Assembly: GCA_023257495.1 (NCBI GenBank)
Contig: JALRCC010000207.1
Span: forward strand, 1-8,421
Direction of reading: 5' to 3'
Source of the DNA: Rugosibacter sp.
GTDB lineage: Bacteria > Pseudomonadota > Gammaproteobacteria > Burkholderiales > Rhodocyclaceae
Length of the DNA: 8,421 bases
The translations under genes and the position numbers were made by a program. Under the pieces are notes generated by a model that was not told where the DNA came from, ran no database searches, and was given only the letters and a program-made list of their open reading frames with translations. Positions 1-7,529 of this stretch are shown in pieces. Positions within the stretch are counted from its first letter, which is position 1. The number at the start of each line of letters is the position of its first letter.

Positions 1-894
1 CTAGAGGGGCGAGCTTTAACTGTTGCTTATTCAGGCGGTTTGGATTCAACGGTTTTACTACACGCACTTCAGCGTATCGCACCTTTACTGAATTTGCGTT
101 TGACTGCAGTTCATGTACACCACGGGTTAAGCAAAAATGCAAACGAGTGGGCTGATCACTGTGCCCAGACTTGTGCCTCGCTGGACATTGATCTATCTGT
201 TATCAATGTTTTTGTTAAACCATTATGTGGCGAGGGGGTTGAAGCAGCTGCAAGAAAAGTACGGCTCGATGCTTTGCTGACGCATTCCTCAGGACAAGTA
301 TGCATGGCACATCATGCAGATGATCAAGCAGAAACTGTTTTGCATAATCTGTTGCGCGGATCCGGGGTAAGAGGGGCTGGAGGTATTCCGATGTTGCGTG
401 GACGGGTGCTACGTCCATTTCTTGAGCTACCCAGAGAATGCCTTTTTGACTATGCAACTAAGCGTCAGTTGAAATGGATAGAAGACGAAAGCAATCAAGA
501 TCGCTATTACACGCGTAACTATCTGCGTCATGAAGTTGTGCCTTTACTTAGAGAACGTTTTCCTAAAGCCATTGAACAATTGTCGGTTGCTGCCAGGCGA
601 TTTTCAGATGCCCAGGCTTTATTGGATGATCTGGCCTTGCTGGACTTAAAAAAAGACCAGTTTTTGTTTCCTCTTAAAACAAGTCTATTGCGTGAATTGC
701 CCGAAGCTCGGGCGAGGAACTTGATGCGTTCACTATTGAGTAGCAACGATGTTCAGTTACCCGATGAGCGTCGCCTCAATGAGTTTGTCCGGCAGGTTCG
801 AACGGCGGCGACTGATCGCCATCCGAGTATTGAAATGCCAGCGTATCGACTGTGGGTTGCGGCAAGCGAGCTTCATTTTGCTAAGAAAGTCTAG
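1..894 (+). CDS. tilS: tRNA(Ile)-lysidine synthetase, 5' end missing
   Basis: TilS uses ATP to attach lysine to C34 of the tRNA-Ile that carries a CAU anticodon, so that it reads AUA and is charged with isoleucine; it acts in the cytoplasm. The frame is open from base 1, and 297 residues are visible. The PP-loop ATP site SGGLDS lies at fragment residues 11-16, HVHHGLS at about 38-44, HHADDQAET at about 104-112, WIEDESNQD at about 159-167 and TRNYLRHEVVPLL at about 171-183. Compared with E. coli TilS only about 10 N-terminal residues are missing. The protein ends (ELHFAKKV) where the E. coli enzyme enters its last domain, so the full protein should be near 310 residues, against about 430. The Aquifex enzyme also lacks that domain, so this can be functional. 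GC looks lower than in the downstream genes. TTG at 40 lies inside the PP loop and cannot be the start. Confidence 0.96.
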   Translation, partial: LEGRALTVAYSGGLDSTVLLHALQRIAPLLNLRLTAVHVHHGLSKNANEWADHCAQTCASLDIDLSVINVFVKPLCGEGVEAAARKVRLDALLTHSSGQVCMAHHADDQAETVLHNLLRGSGVRGAGGIPMLRGRVLRPFLELPRECLFDYATKRQLKWIEDESNQDRYYTRNYLRHEVVPLLRERFPKAIEQLSVAARRFSDAQALLDDLALLDLKKDQFLFPLKTSLLRELPEARARNLMRSLLSSNDVQLPDERRLNEFVRQVRTAATDRHPSIEMPAYRLWVAASELHFAKKV

Positions 895-942
895 GTGCAG
901 CAAAAGAGACATTCGAAAGCTGCGGGGATGCAGACGATATGC

Positions 943-950
943 GATAAAAT
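943..950 (+). promoter_or_regulatory. possible sigma-70 -10 element upstream of ndk
   Basis: The 98-base gap between tilS and ndk (895-992) contains TAAAAT at 945-950, five of six matches to the TATAAT consensus, about 43 bases before the ndk start. No convincing -35 hexamer lies 16-18 bases upstream, where the sequence is G-rich (tgcgggg). No strong hairpin followed by a T run marks the end of tilS. A start of transcription near 957 is therefore only an inference, and ndk could also be read from the tilS transcript. Confidence 0.3.
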
Positions 951-982
951 GGTGAATGGTCCTTGTTAAATTACCCACCACT

Positions 983-986
983 GGAG
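983..986 (+). promoter_or_regulatory. ribosome binding site of ndk
   Basis: GGAG sits 6 bases before the ATG at 993. It fixes the start of ndk at MAVERT rather than at the in-frame TTG at 963, which would add ten residues not found in the family. Confidence 0.85.
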
Positions 987-992
987 AATGTT

Positions 993-1418
993 ATGGCTGT
1001 AGAGCGTACCCTTTCAATTATCAAACCTGACGCAGTAGCTAAGAATGTGATTGGCGAGATTTATTCGCGCTTTGAGAAGAGTGGCCTCAAAGTTGTTGCT
1101 GCCCGTATGCATCACCTGTCACGTCAAGAGGCTGAGGGTTTTTACGCTGTACACAAGGCGCGCCCGTTTTTTAATGATCTCGTTTCGTTCATGATTTCTG
1201 GTCCCGTTATGGTGCAGGTCCTCGAGGGCGAGAATGCTGTACTTAATCATCGGCAGCTGATGGGTGCCACCGATCCCAAAAAAGCTGATCCCGGAACTAT
1301 CCGCGCCGATTTTGCCGACAGCATTGATGCCAACGCGGTGCATGGTTCGGATGCAGCTGAAACTGCTGCCGTTGAAATTGCCTATTTCTTCCCGGCGATG
1401 GGCGTTTACTCGCGCTAA
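993..1418 (+). CDS. ndk: nucleoside diphosphate kinase
   Basis: Ndk moves the gamma phosphate of a nucleoside triphosphate, usually ATP, to nucleoside diphosphates by a ping-pong mechanism through a phosphohistidine. It keeps the cytoplasmic NTP and dNTP pools balanced. The 141 residues are the usual bacterial length. The N-terminal [12 protein letters not shown] carries the conserved Lys11, and NAVHGSD at 114-120 carries the catalytic His117. Arg104 in GTIRADF and the C-terminal end EIAYFF(P) are also typical. The start at 993 is supported by the GGAG site just upstream and by family alignment. It is the first gene of the tightly packed block, and rlmN begins only 6 bases after its TAA stop, so the two are very probably co-transcribed. 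Nothing about the gene looks unusual. Confidence 0.98.
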   Translation: MAVERTLSIIKPDAVAKNVIGEIYSRFEKSGLKVVAARMHHLSRQEAEGFYAVHKARPFFNDLVSFMISGPVMVQVLEGENAVLNHRQLMGATDPKKADPGTIRADFADSIDANAVHGSDAAETAAVEIAYFFPAMGVYSR

Positions 1419-1424
1419 TTCGCC

Positions 1425-2537
1425 ATGGCAGTTAACCTCCTTGATTTTGATGCGGAAAGCATGACGGCATGGTTTTCTCAGCAAGACGAGAAACCTTTTC
1501 GTGCCCGTCAGGTTTTGCGCTGGATGCATCACTTTGGGGAGGGTGACTTTAATAAGATGAGCGATCTTGCAAAATCGCTCCGCGAGAAACTCCTTGTCCG
1601 TGCCACCGTAGTACCACCGCCGATTATTAGCGATCAATTATCTGACGATGGAACGCGCAAATTCTTGTTCGATGTGGGCAATGGTAATGCGGTGGAAACG
1701 GTTTTTATCCCGGAAGGGCAACGAGGAACGTTGTGTGTTTCATCGCAAGCCGGTTGTTCGCTTGCCTGCGTATTTTGTTCTACCGGACGACAGGGATTTA
1801 ACCGGAATTTAACGACAGCTGAAATCATCGGCCAGGTATGGCAGGCAAACCGGGCCTTGGGCCATGATCCCGCAGGAGACCGCGTCATCAGTAATATCGT
1901 GATGATGGGCATGGGTGAGCCGCTGACTAATTTTGAAAATCTCATTCCAGCCTTGCAGCTCATGCTGGATGATAATGCCTATGGGTTATCTCGGCGTCGG
2001 GTTACCGTTTCCACTTCGGGCATTGTTCCGGCAATCGATCGTTTGGCTCAGGCATGCCCCGTCGCTCTGGCAGTTTCTTTGCATGCGCCAACGGATGGCT
2101 TGCGCGACAAGCTGGTGCCGATCAATCGTAAATATCCATTGGCTGAGTTACTTGCTGCCTGCCAGCGTTATTTGGAATACGCGCCGCGTGACTTCATAAC
2201 CTTTGAGTATGTCATGCTGGATGGCGTCAATGATCGTGATGAAGATGCACGTGCCTTGTTGCACTTGGTGCGCGATGTACCCTGTAAATTTAATCTGATT
2301 CCTTTCAACCCTTTCCCGAACTCCGGTTTTCGTCGATCATCGGTCGATCGAGTGCGTCGCTTCGCTTCTCTATTAAGTGATGGCGGTTTGATAACCACAA
2401 CCCGAAAAACACGAGGGGATGATATTGATGCGGCATGCGGTCAGCTGGCTGGCAAGGTGTTGGACAAGTCAAAGCGCACATTGCGCACAGCGACGATTCC
2501 CATGAGTGCTTTTTCAAAAACCGAGATCATTCAATGA
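1425..2537 (+). CDS. rlmN: dual-specificity 23S rRNA/tRNA adenine-C2 methyltransferase
   Basis: RlmN is a radical SAM enzyme that makes 2-methyladenosine at A2503 of 23S rRNA and at A37 of a subset of tRNAs, tuning the peptidyl transferase centre and decoding accuracy. Its 370 residues show the 4Fe-4S motif CxxxCxxC at Cys111, Cys115 and Cys118. Cys104, seven residues before the cluster, matches E. coli Cys118, and Cys338 in DIDAACGQL matches the methyl-carrying Cys355. The SAM-binding GMGEP lies at 162-166, and [11 protein letters not shown] at about 290-300 is also typical. The N-terminus MAVNLLDFD agrees with betaproteobacterial relatives, which supports ATG 1425 although no clear Shine-Dalgarno sequence precedes it. 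With only 6 bases after ndk, ribosomes may reinitiate there. Its TGA overlaps the pilW start. All catalytic residues are present. Confidence 0.98.
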   Translation: MAVNLLDFDAESMTAWFSQQDEKPFRARQVLRWMHHFGEGDFNKMSDLAKSLREKLLVRATVVPPPIISDQLSDDGTRKFLFDVGNGNAVETVFIPEGQRGTLCVSSQAGCSLACVFCSTGRQGFNRNLTTAEIIGQVWQANRALGHDPAGDRVISNIVMMGMGEPLTNFENLIPALQLMLDDNAYGLSRRRVTVSTSGIVPAIDRLAQACPVALAVSLHAPTDGLRDKLVPINRKYPLAELLAACQRYLEYAPRDFITFEYVMLDGVNDRDEDARALLHLVRDVPCKFNLIPFNPFPNSGFRRSSVDRVRRFASLLSDGGLITTTRKTRGDDIDAACGQLAGKVLDKSKRTLRTATIPMSAFSKTEIIQ

Positions 2538-3346
2538 GCAAGTTAAATCGTTTATTGTTGGGCGCGCTATCAGGATCCCTCATTGCCATTGCTGGGTGCA
2601 CCACAACAGGGACGAGTCCGGCGACGCGAGGAGAGGGTGCTGAGCAAGCAATGTCGGAGCGCGCGCCAAGAAATGAAATCCAACAGCGCGCCAAGGTGCA
2701 TACGGAACTCGGCTCACTGTATTTATTTGATGGACGTGCGGCGGTTGCGCTTGAAGAGGCGCGTATTGCACTCTCGGTAGACTCGAGCTATGCCCCTGCT
2801 TACAATTTGCTTGGTCTTATCCATATGGCGCTCAACGAGCCGCGCATGGCGGAAGAAAATTTCACAAAAGCATTGCGTTTAGCACCGGGCGATCCTGAAA
2901 TAAATAATAATTTCGGCTGGTTTTTATGTCAGAACGGTCGAGCGAAAGAAGCGATGGGTTATTTTGCCGCATCAGCCAGAAACCCGCTTTATTCCACTCC
3001 GACCAAACCGAATACCAACGCAGGTATTTGTGCGATCCAGCTCAAGGACGATAAGGCCGCTGAAGGTTATTTTCTTGAGGCAATACGTTTGGCACCAGAT
3101 AATACCCAAGCCATGTTCTGGTTAAGTAATTTATCTTATCGGCAAGGGCAGTATGCCGAGGCTAAACGGTGGATGTCCGAGATTGAAAAAGTGCATGATC
3201 TGAATGCAGAACTGACGTGGCTATCTTTGCGTATTGAGCGAAAGTTAGGTAATCGTGCGGCAGAAGCACGCCTTGAAGGGCAGCTGCGTAAACGTTTTGC
3301 AAACTCTCCTGAACAGCGACTGCTTGTGCAGGGGATCTATGAATGA
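2534..3346 (+). CDS. pilW: type IV pilus pilotin, TPR lipoprotein PilW/PilF
   Basis: This family (PilF in Pseudomonas, PilW in Neisseria) is an outer-membrane lipoprotein that helps place or stabilise the PilQ secretin multimer through which type IV pili pass. The 270-residue product starts with a lipoprotein signal (MSKLNR, then a hydrophobic stretch) and a lipobox AIAGC with the lipid-bearing Cys at 22; the next residue is Thr, consistent with sorting to the outer membrane. Several tetratricopeptide repeats span about residues 53-224, and [12 protein letters not shown] at about 125-136 with NPLYSTP at about 150-156 is characteristic of the family. An upstream in-frame start at 2435 would bury the signal peptide and is rejected. 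ATG 2534 overlaps the rlmN stop as ATGA. No strong ribosome binding site is seen, so coupling to rlmN translation is likely. Other pilus genes are not in the window. Confidence 0.92.
   Translation: MSKLNRLLLGALSGSLIAIAGCTTTGTSPATRGEGAEQAMSERAPRNEIQQRAKVHTELGSLYLFDGRAAVALEEARIALSVDSSYAPAYNLLGLIHMALNEPRMAEENFTKALRLAPGDPEINNNFGWFLCQNGRAKEAMGYFAASARNPLYSTPTKPNTNAGICAIQLKDDKAAEGYFLEAIRLAPDNTQAMFWLSNLSYRQGQYAEAKRWMSEIEKVHDLNAELTWLSLRIERKLGNRAAEARLEGQLRKRFANSPEQRLLVQGIYE
3330..3335 (+). promoter_or_regulatory. ribosome binding site of rodZ
   Basis: AGGGGA lies 7 bases before the ATG at 3343, inside the end of pilW. It favours this ATG over the in-frame ATGs at 3364 and 3370, and means rodZ can load ribosomes itself despite the overlap with the pilW stop. 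Confidence 0.75.
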
Positions 3347-4275
3347 CTGAAGGCTTGTTGCATATGCCAATGACCGAGGCTTCTGCTGCAGATGTGTCTG
3401 AAGGGGTACTGCTGCCCGGCGCCGCACTTCGTACAGCGCGTGAAAACCAAGGTTTGACGGTGGACGCTGTTGCCCTGGCGACACGCTTCGGTGTAAGGCA
3501 GGTTGAAGCATTGGAGCGGGATGATTATGCCAGTTTGCCAGGCATGACGACTGTGCGGGGGTTTGTGCGTAGCTACGCTAAATATCTTCAACTCGATGTC
3601 GTCCCTTTGTTAGCTGCGCTGGATTCGGTTGTGCCTTTGTCCGTACCAGAGGTTCTTCCGCCTGCCAATATGGGCGAGGCGGGGACAGGGGGCAGTGCGC
3701 GGCGAAGTGTAGTGACTTATCTGTTGGCAATGTGTGTCGTGGTTGTTTTGGCGCTGACAGTCTATGGCTATATGATGCAGCGAGAACAACCGTCAATGCC
3801 GCGAGCATCGAATACTCTAGAAAATAATCAGTCCATTCCGGTTGTCCCGACCAATAGCCCGGCTAACTCTGCCGGTGCGGTGTCTGCCGGGCTGACGAGC
3901 GGGTCGGCGATACTTGTGCCGCCAGTTCCGCCAGTTTCACCAGCATCTCCGGCTCCTTCTGGGCTACCGGTAATAAAAGACGTCGCTCCTGAGATGGGAG
4001 GCAATCCAGTCGCCGCTACCGCTTCAGTGCCTCTTCCGGTGCCAGTTTTAAGCGTGATGTTTGATGGTTTGTCATGGATCGAAGTTCGCGATGCGACGCA
4101 GAAGATCGTTTTAAGTGGTGAGTTCCCGGTGGGTACGACTCAGAAAATTATGGGCACGCCGCCATTTCAACTATGGGTGGGCAAGGCTTCTGCTGTCCGT
4201 GTTTTTTCTGGTGAGCGCCGCATTGATTTGCAGCCCTTTACCCGCGCTGATGTGGCTAGACTGACCATCGAATGA
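3343..4275 (+). CDS. rodZ: RodZ-like cell-shape protein, HTH plus DUF4115
   Basis: RodZ is a bitopic inner-membrane protein that binds MreB through its cytoplasmic helix-turn-helix domain and links it to the peptidoglycan elongation machinery. The 310 residues divide into a HTH_25-type domain at about 24-92 ([10 protein letters not shown]...[14 protein letters not shown], then [15 protein letters not shown]), one membrane helix at about 122-145 preceded by Arg120-Arg121, a proline- and serine-rich periplasmic linker at about 146-235, and a C-terminal DUF4115 domain at about 236-310 ([22 protein letters not shown]). This is the standard family layout and length. The linker contains short repeated units, noted separately. 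ATG 3343 overlaps the pilW stop as ATGA but also has its own AGGGGA site. The HTH fold suggests DNA binding, but in this family it serves protein contacts. The identification is firm; the role in cell shape here is inferred from the family. Confidence 0.93.
   Translation: MTEGLLHMPMTEASAADVSEGVLLPGAALRTARENQGLTVDAVALATRFGVRQVEALERDDYASLPGMTTVRGFVRSYAKYLQLDVVPLLAALDSVVPLSVPEVLPPANMGEAGTGGSARRSVVTYLLAMCVVVVLALTVYGYMMQREQPSMPRASNTLENNQSIPVVPTNSPANSAGAVSAGLTSGSAILVPPVPPVSPASPAPSGLPVIKDVAPEMGGNPVAATASVPLPVPVLSVMFDGLSWIEVRDATQKIVLSGEFPVGTTQKIMGTPPFQLWVGKASAVRVFSGERRIDLQPFTRADVARLTIE
3919..3945 (+). repeat. 9-base tandem repeat in the rodZ linker
   Basis: CCGCCAGTT occurs twice in perfect tandem (3919-3927 and 3928-3936), followed by a degenerate third unit TCACCAGCA (3937-3945). 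The repeat keeps the frame and encodes a Pro-Pro-Val type run in the periplasmic linker. It fits slippage-driven length change in a low-complexity spacer. Confidence 0.8.
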
Positions 4276-5510
4276 GCGCAGCACAGTCCCCCTATTTTCC
4301 AAGGCGCGTGTCTCGGCGTGTCAACGTCGGAAAAGTCGGCGTTGGTGGTACGGCACCGATCGTCGTTCAATCGATGACCAATACCGATACCGAAGATATA
4401 TTCGCAACGGCGATGCAGATAGCGCAGCTTGCGCGCGCTGGTTCCGAGATAGTACGTATTACGGTCAATACGCGGGAGGCGGCTGCAGCCGTGCCGAAAA
4501 TTCGCGAGCGGCTTGCTCAGATGGGTGTGGATGTTCCCTTGGTTGGCGACTTCCATTTCAACGGCCATAAATTGCTGACGGAATATCCGGCCTGCGCAGA
4601 AAGTCTGGCAAAGTTGCGTATTAATCCAGGCAATGTGGGCAAAGGCTCGAAGCGTGATGATCAGTTTGCTCAGCTCATCGAGATTGCCTGCCGCTTTGAT
4701 AAACCCATTCGCATAGGTGTGAATTGGGGTAGTCTGGACCAAGCCCTGCTCGCCCGCATCATGGATGAAAATGCGCAACGCGCTGAGCCTAAAAATGCCG
4801 TTGAAATCATGCGCGAAGCGATGGTGACTTCTGCTCTGGAGTCGGCTGCGCAAGCAGAGTCGCTGGGGCTGGCAGGCGATCGTATTATTCTGTCGTGCAA
4901 GGTTTCTGGTGTGCAAGACTTGATCGCGGTTTATCGTGACTTGGCCAGGCGTTGCGATTACCCGCTGCACGTGGGGTTAACTGAGGCCGGTATGGGCAGC
5001 AAGGGCATCGTTGCCTCGACAGCAGCGCTGGCCATACTATTGCAGGAAGGTATAGGCGACACGCTGCGTGTTTCACTGACGCCCGAACCCAATGGCGACC
5101 GCACACGCGAAGTGATTGTTGCTCAAGAGATTTTGCAAACCATGGGACTGCGCGCGTTTACGCCGCTAGTGGCGGCGTGTCCGGGATGTGGACGTACCAC
5201 CAGTACGGTGTTTCAAGAGCTGGCGCAAGATATTCAAACCCATGTGCGCGAGCGGATGCCCACGTGGAAGATGCAACGTGTCGGCGTGGAAAACATGACG
5301 CTCGCGGTGATGGGTTGTGTCGTCAATGGCCCGGGTGAGAGCAAGCAAGCCAATATCGGTATTTCCCTTCCTGGTACGGGCGAAGATCCGGTAGCACCTG
5401 TCTATGTTGATGGCGAACGTGTCGTAACATTGCGTGGAGAAAATATCGCAGCTGAGTTTCGGCAGCTGGTTGATGACTATGTTGCACGTACCTATCCCTC
5501 GCGTATCTGA
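4272..5510 (+). CDS. ispG: 4-hydroxy-3-methylbut-2-enyl diphosphate synthase (flavodoxin/ferredoxin)
   Basis: IspG (GcpE) carries out the sixth step of the non-mevalonate (MEP) isoprenoid pathway, reducing 2-C-methylerythritol 2,4-cyclodiphosphate to HMBPP with a 4Fe-4S cluster in the cytoplasm. The 412-residue protein shows a TIM-barrel part with VQSMTNTDT at about 32-40, GDFHFNGH at 92-99, RINPGN at 116-121 and IGVNWGSLD at about 148-156. The cluster-binding domain has Cys303 and Cys306 in CPGCGRT, Cys349 in GCVVNGPGE and Glu356, equivalent to E. coli Cys270, Cys273, Cys305 and Glu312. It is about 40 residues longer than the E. coli enzyme, which is common in this group. ATG 4272 overlaps the rodZ stop as ATGA with no obvious ribosome binding site. 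The last codons and stop lie in a 14-base tandem duplication. Confidence 0.98.
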   Translation: MSAAQSPYFPRRVSRRVNVGKVGVGGTAPIVVQSMTNTDTEDIFATAMQIAQLARAGSEIVRITVNTREAAAAVPKIRERLAQMGVDVPLVGDFHFNGHKLLTEYPACAESLAKLRINPGNVGKGSKRDDQFAQLIEIACRFDKPIRIGVNWGSLDQALLARIMDENAQRAEPKNAVEIMREAMVTSALESAAQAESLGLAGDRIILSCKVSGVQDLIAVYRDLARRCDYPLHVGLTEAGMGSKGIVASTAALAILLQEGIGDTLRVSLTPEPNGDRTREVIVAQEILQTMGLRAFTPLVAACPGCGRTTSTVFQELAQDIQTHVRERMPTWKMQRVGVENMTLAVMGCVVNGPGESKQANIGISLPGTGEDPVAPVYVDGERVVTLRGENIAAEFRQLVDDYVARTYPSRI

Positions 5511-5528
5511 AATTGCGTATCTGAAATT
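5501..5528 (+). repeat. perfect 14-base tandem duplication across the ispG stop
   Basis: GCGTATCTGAAATT at 5501-5514 is repeated exactly at 5515-5528. The first copy contains the last codons and TGA stop of ispG; the second makes up most of the 23-base gap before hisS. Without it the gap would be 9 bases. Reading the ispG frame past its stop leads to a second TGA at 5535-5537 that overlaps the hisS ATG. Confidence 0.97.
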
Positions 5529-5533
5529 CAACG

Positions 5534-6877
5534 ATGAGCCAAACTTTGCAAGCCATTCGTGGCATGAACGATATATTGCCCGCAGACGCTGAGCTATGGG
5601 AGCAGTTTGAAGAAACGATACGCGACTGGCTACGCGCTTATGGCTACCGGCCTATTCGCATGCCGATGGTCGAGCCGACGGGACTGTTCCATCGTGCCAT
5701 TGGTGAAGTGACCGATATTGTCGAAAAGGAAATGTATTCTTTCGTCGATGCGCTAAATGGTGAGCAACTCACGTTGCGCCCGGAAGGCACGGCATCCTGT
5801 GTGCGGGCGGCGATGCAGCATAATTTGTTGTACGACGGCCCCAAGCGCCTGTGGTACATGGGGCCCATGTTTCGACATGAGCGTCCACAAAAAGGCCGTT
5901 ATCGTCAGTTTCACCAAGTGGGCGTCGAGGCCATGGGTTTTGCAGGTCCCGACATTGACGCCGAGCAGATTGCCATGTGCGCAAGGCTTTGGGATGACTT
6001 GGGTTTGCAGGGCATTCGTCTGGAAATCAACTCGCTGGGGCAGAGCGAAGACCGTACGCGGTATCGTGCCGATCTGATTGCTTATTTTTCCGCGCATGCC
6101 GCGTTGCTGGATGCCGATGCGCAGCGGCGTTTGCACACGAACCCGCTGCGTATTCTGGATACGAAAAATCCGGCAATGCAGGATTTGATCAAGGGCGCAC
6201 CGCAGTTGCTCGATTATCTTGGCGAAGCATCGCTTAAGCATTTTGATGGTGTGCAGCAGCTGCTTAAGGATGTCGCCATTCCCTACCGCATTAACCCGCG
6301 TCTGGTACGCGGATTGGATTATTACAACGGTACCGTGTTCGAGTGGGTTACCGATGAGCTCGGTGCGCAGGGCACGGTCTGTGCGGGTGGCCGCTATGAC
6401 GGCTTGCTTGAGCAACTCGGTGGCAAGCCAACACCGGCCTGTGGTTTTGCCATGGGCATTGAGCGCTTGCTGGCACTGTGGCAGGATCAGGGCCATCGGC
6501 ATGAAACACCGGCTCCTGATGCGTATCTGGTGCATCAGGGGGAGGCTGCCGGACGATTTGCATTCCGCATTGCTGAGCATTTGCGCAGCAGCGGTTATGC
6601 CATTCAGCTGCATTGTGGTGGGGGCAGTTTTAAATCACAAATGAAAAAAGCCGATGCGTCCGGCGCGCCATTAGCTCTAATAGTCGGCGATGATGAGACG
6701 GCGGAAAATATGGTTAGTGTTAAACCATTGCGCGAACCGATGGCTTCTTTAGCGGTTTCTTCCGTGCCACCGGTTGCGCAAGTACGTGTGCATTTTGATG
6801 AGATTGCCGATCATCTTGGCGAACTACTTTTTACGACAGAAGACGAATTGACGGAAAACAATCATGGCAACTTATGA
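5534..6877 (+). CDS. hisS: histidyl-tRNA synthetase
   Basis: HisRS, a class II aminoacyl-tRNA synthetase, activates histidine with ATP and loads it onto tRNA-His in the cytoplasm, normally as a homodimer. The 447 residues include the N-terminal signature [11 protein letters not shown] (6-16), TLRPEGT (80-86), motif 2 from about GPMFRHERP to FHQVGVE (110-132), the histidine-specific [12 protein letters not shown] (259-270) and AGGRYDGL (284-291), motif 3 GFAMGIERL (304-312), and a C-terminal anticodon-binding domain from about 327, with [12 protein letters not shown] at about 367-378. ATG 5534 fits the family start, although no good Shine-Dalgarno sequence precedes it. The tail after about residue 432 is acidic, and its last codons overlap the start of yfgM by 14 bases. 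The downstream order yfgM-bamB matches E. coli. All class II motifs are intact. Confidence 0.98.
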   Translation: MSQTLQAIRGMNDILPADAELWEQFEETIRDWLRAYGYRPIRMPMVEPTGLFHRAIGEVTDIVEKEMYSFVDALNGEQLTLRPEGTASCVRAAMQHNLLYDGPKRLWYMGPMFRHERPQKGRYRQFHQVGVEAMGFAGPDIDAEQIAMCARLWDDLGLQGIRLEINSLGQSEDRTRYRADLIAYFSAHAALLDADAQRRLHTNPLRILDTKNPAMQDLIKGAPQLLDYLGEASLKHFDGVQQLLKDVAIPYRINPRLVRGLDYYNGTVFEWVTDELGAQGTVCAGGRYDGLLEQLGGKPTPACGFAMGIERLLALWQDQGHRHETPAPDAYLVHQGEAAGRFAFRIAEHLRSSGYAIQLHCGGGSFKSQMKKADASGAPLALIVGDDETAENMVSVKPLREPMASLAVSSVPPVAQVRVHFDEIADHLGELLFTTEDELTENNHGNL

Positions 6878-7529
6878 TCTTGAAGAGCAAGAACAACTCG
6901 CTGAACTGAAAACCTGGTGGCAGCAATATGGCAACCGCATCATTGGCATTGCCGCGGTGCTCGCTTTGGCCGTGGCAGCCTGGCAGGGTTGGCAGTGGTG
7001 GCAGCACCAACAGTCGGCTAAAGCGTCAGCGATTTACGCTGGTCTGCAGCAGGCTGCCGGGCAAAAGGATGCAAAGCGGGTAAAAGAGCTGGCTGGTGAG
7101 TTGATCGAGAAATACTCTGGCACGAGCTATGCCGGTATGGGTGCGCTGATTGCGGCACGGATTCAGGTCGACCAAGGCGACTCTAAAAATGCGCGTGTTC
7201 AGCTGACCTGGGCGGCTGAGCACGCAAATGACATCGGTCTGCGTGCACTGGCACGTTTGCGGTTAGCCACGATTCTGCTCGATGAAAAGTCTTACGATGA
7301 AGCGTTAAAGCAGCTGGCTGTTGAGCCGCCTGCACCTTTCGCGGCGCGCTATGCAGATGTTCGTGGGGATATCTATGCTGCCCAAGGCAAGCCTGCTGAA
7401 GCAGGCAAGATGTATGACGACGCACTAGCCAAGATTGATGCAGCGGCAAAAGTTGAAGAGGTTGCGCGGCATCAGGCTTATCGCGATCTCGTACAAACCA
7501 AACGTGATGCGCTAGGGGTTGCCCAGTGA
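6864..7529 (+). CDS. yfgM: YfgM family inner-membrane TPR protein
   Basis: In E. coli YfgM is an inner-membrane protein that associates with PpiD and the SecYEG translocon and helps hand envelope proteins to periplasmic chaperones; the same role is inferred here. The 221-residue product has a short cytoplasmic N-terminus ([19 protein letters not shown]), one membrane helix at about 26-42, a tryptophan-rich segment just after it (WQGWQWWQ, 40-47) and a periplasmic TPR-like, alanine-rich helical domain from about 52 to the end, including [23 protein letters not shown] at about 126-148 in helical-repeat style. ATG 6864 lies within the end of hisS, 14 bases overlapping, behind a weak GGAAAA at about 6853-6858. 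Its stop overlaps the likely GTG of bamB. Its length and the hisS-yfgM-bamB order agree with the family. Confidence 0.92.
   Translation: MATYDLEEQEQLAELKTWWQQYGNRIIGIAAVLALAVAAWQGWQWWQHQQSAKASAIYAGLQQAAGQKDAKRVKELAGELIEKYSGTSYAGMGALIAARIQVDQGDSKNARVQLTWAAEHANDIGLRALARLRLATILLDEKSYDEALKQLAVEPPAPFAARYADVRGDIYAAQGKPAEAGKMYDDALAKIDAAAKVEEVARHQAYRDLVQTKRDALGVAQ
7514..7518 (+). promoter_or_regulatory. ribosome binding site of bamB
   Basis: AGGGG lies 7 bases before GTG 7526, inside the end of yfgM. It is the main reason to start bamB at this GTG, which overlaps the yfgM TGA as GTGA. Confidence 0.7.

Noticed and set aside
749..955. A 68-codon + strand frame overlapping the end of tilS, considered as a frameshifted TilS C-terminus
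   Set aside because: Its translation (MFSYPMSVASM...) has no resemblance to the TilS C-terminal domain, and the tilS frame itself matches the family to its stop.
1559..1580. Inverted repeat GAGCGAT / ATCGCTC with an 8-base loop, considered as a terminator or operator
   Set aside because: It is inside the rlmN coding sequence and has no following T run; the sequence is explained by conserved protein coding.
2333..2352. GATC-rich cluster around TCGATCATCGGTCGATCG, considered as an origin or methylation-control site
   Set aside because: It encodes part of RlmN (SSVDRV), and a few GATC sites by chance in such sequence need no special explanation.
4167..4970. A 267-codon open frame on the minus strand
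   Set aside because: It is antisense to the end of rodZ and the first half of ispG, both clearly real, and has no recognisable motif.
5753..6613. A 286-codon open frame on the minus strand
   Set aside because: It lies wholly inside hisS, whose class II motifs are intact, and its translation shows no recognisable domain; it is an opposite-strand shadow.
7391..7406. Hairpin GCCTGC-TGAA-GCAGGC in yfgM, considered as a terminator or repeat element
   Set aside because: Only 6 base pairs, inside coding sequence, no T run and no second copy seen in the window.
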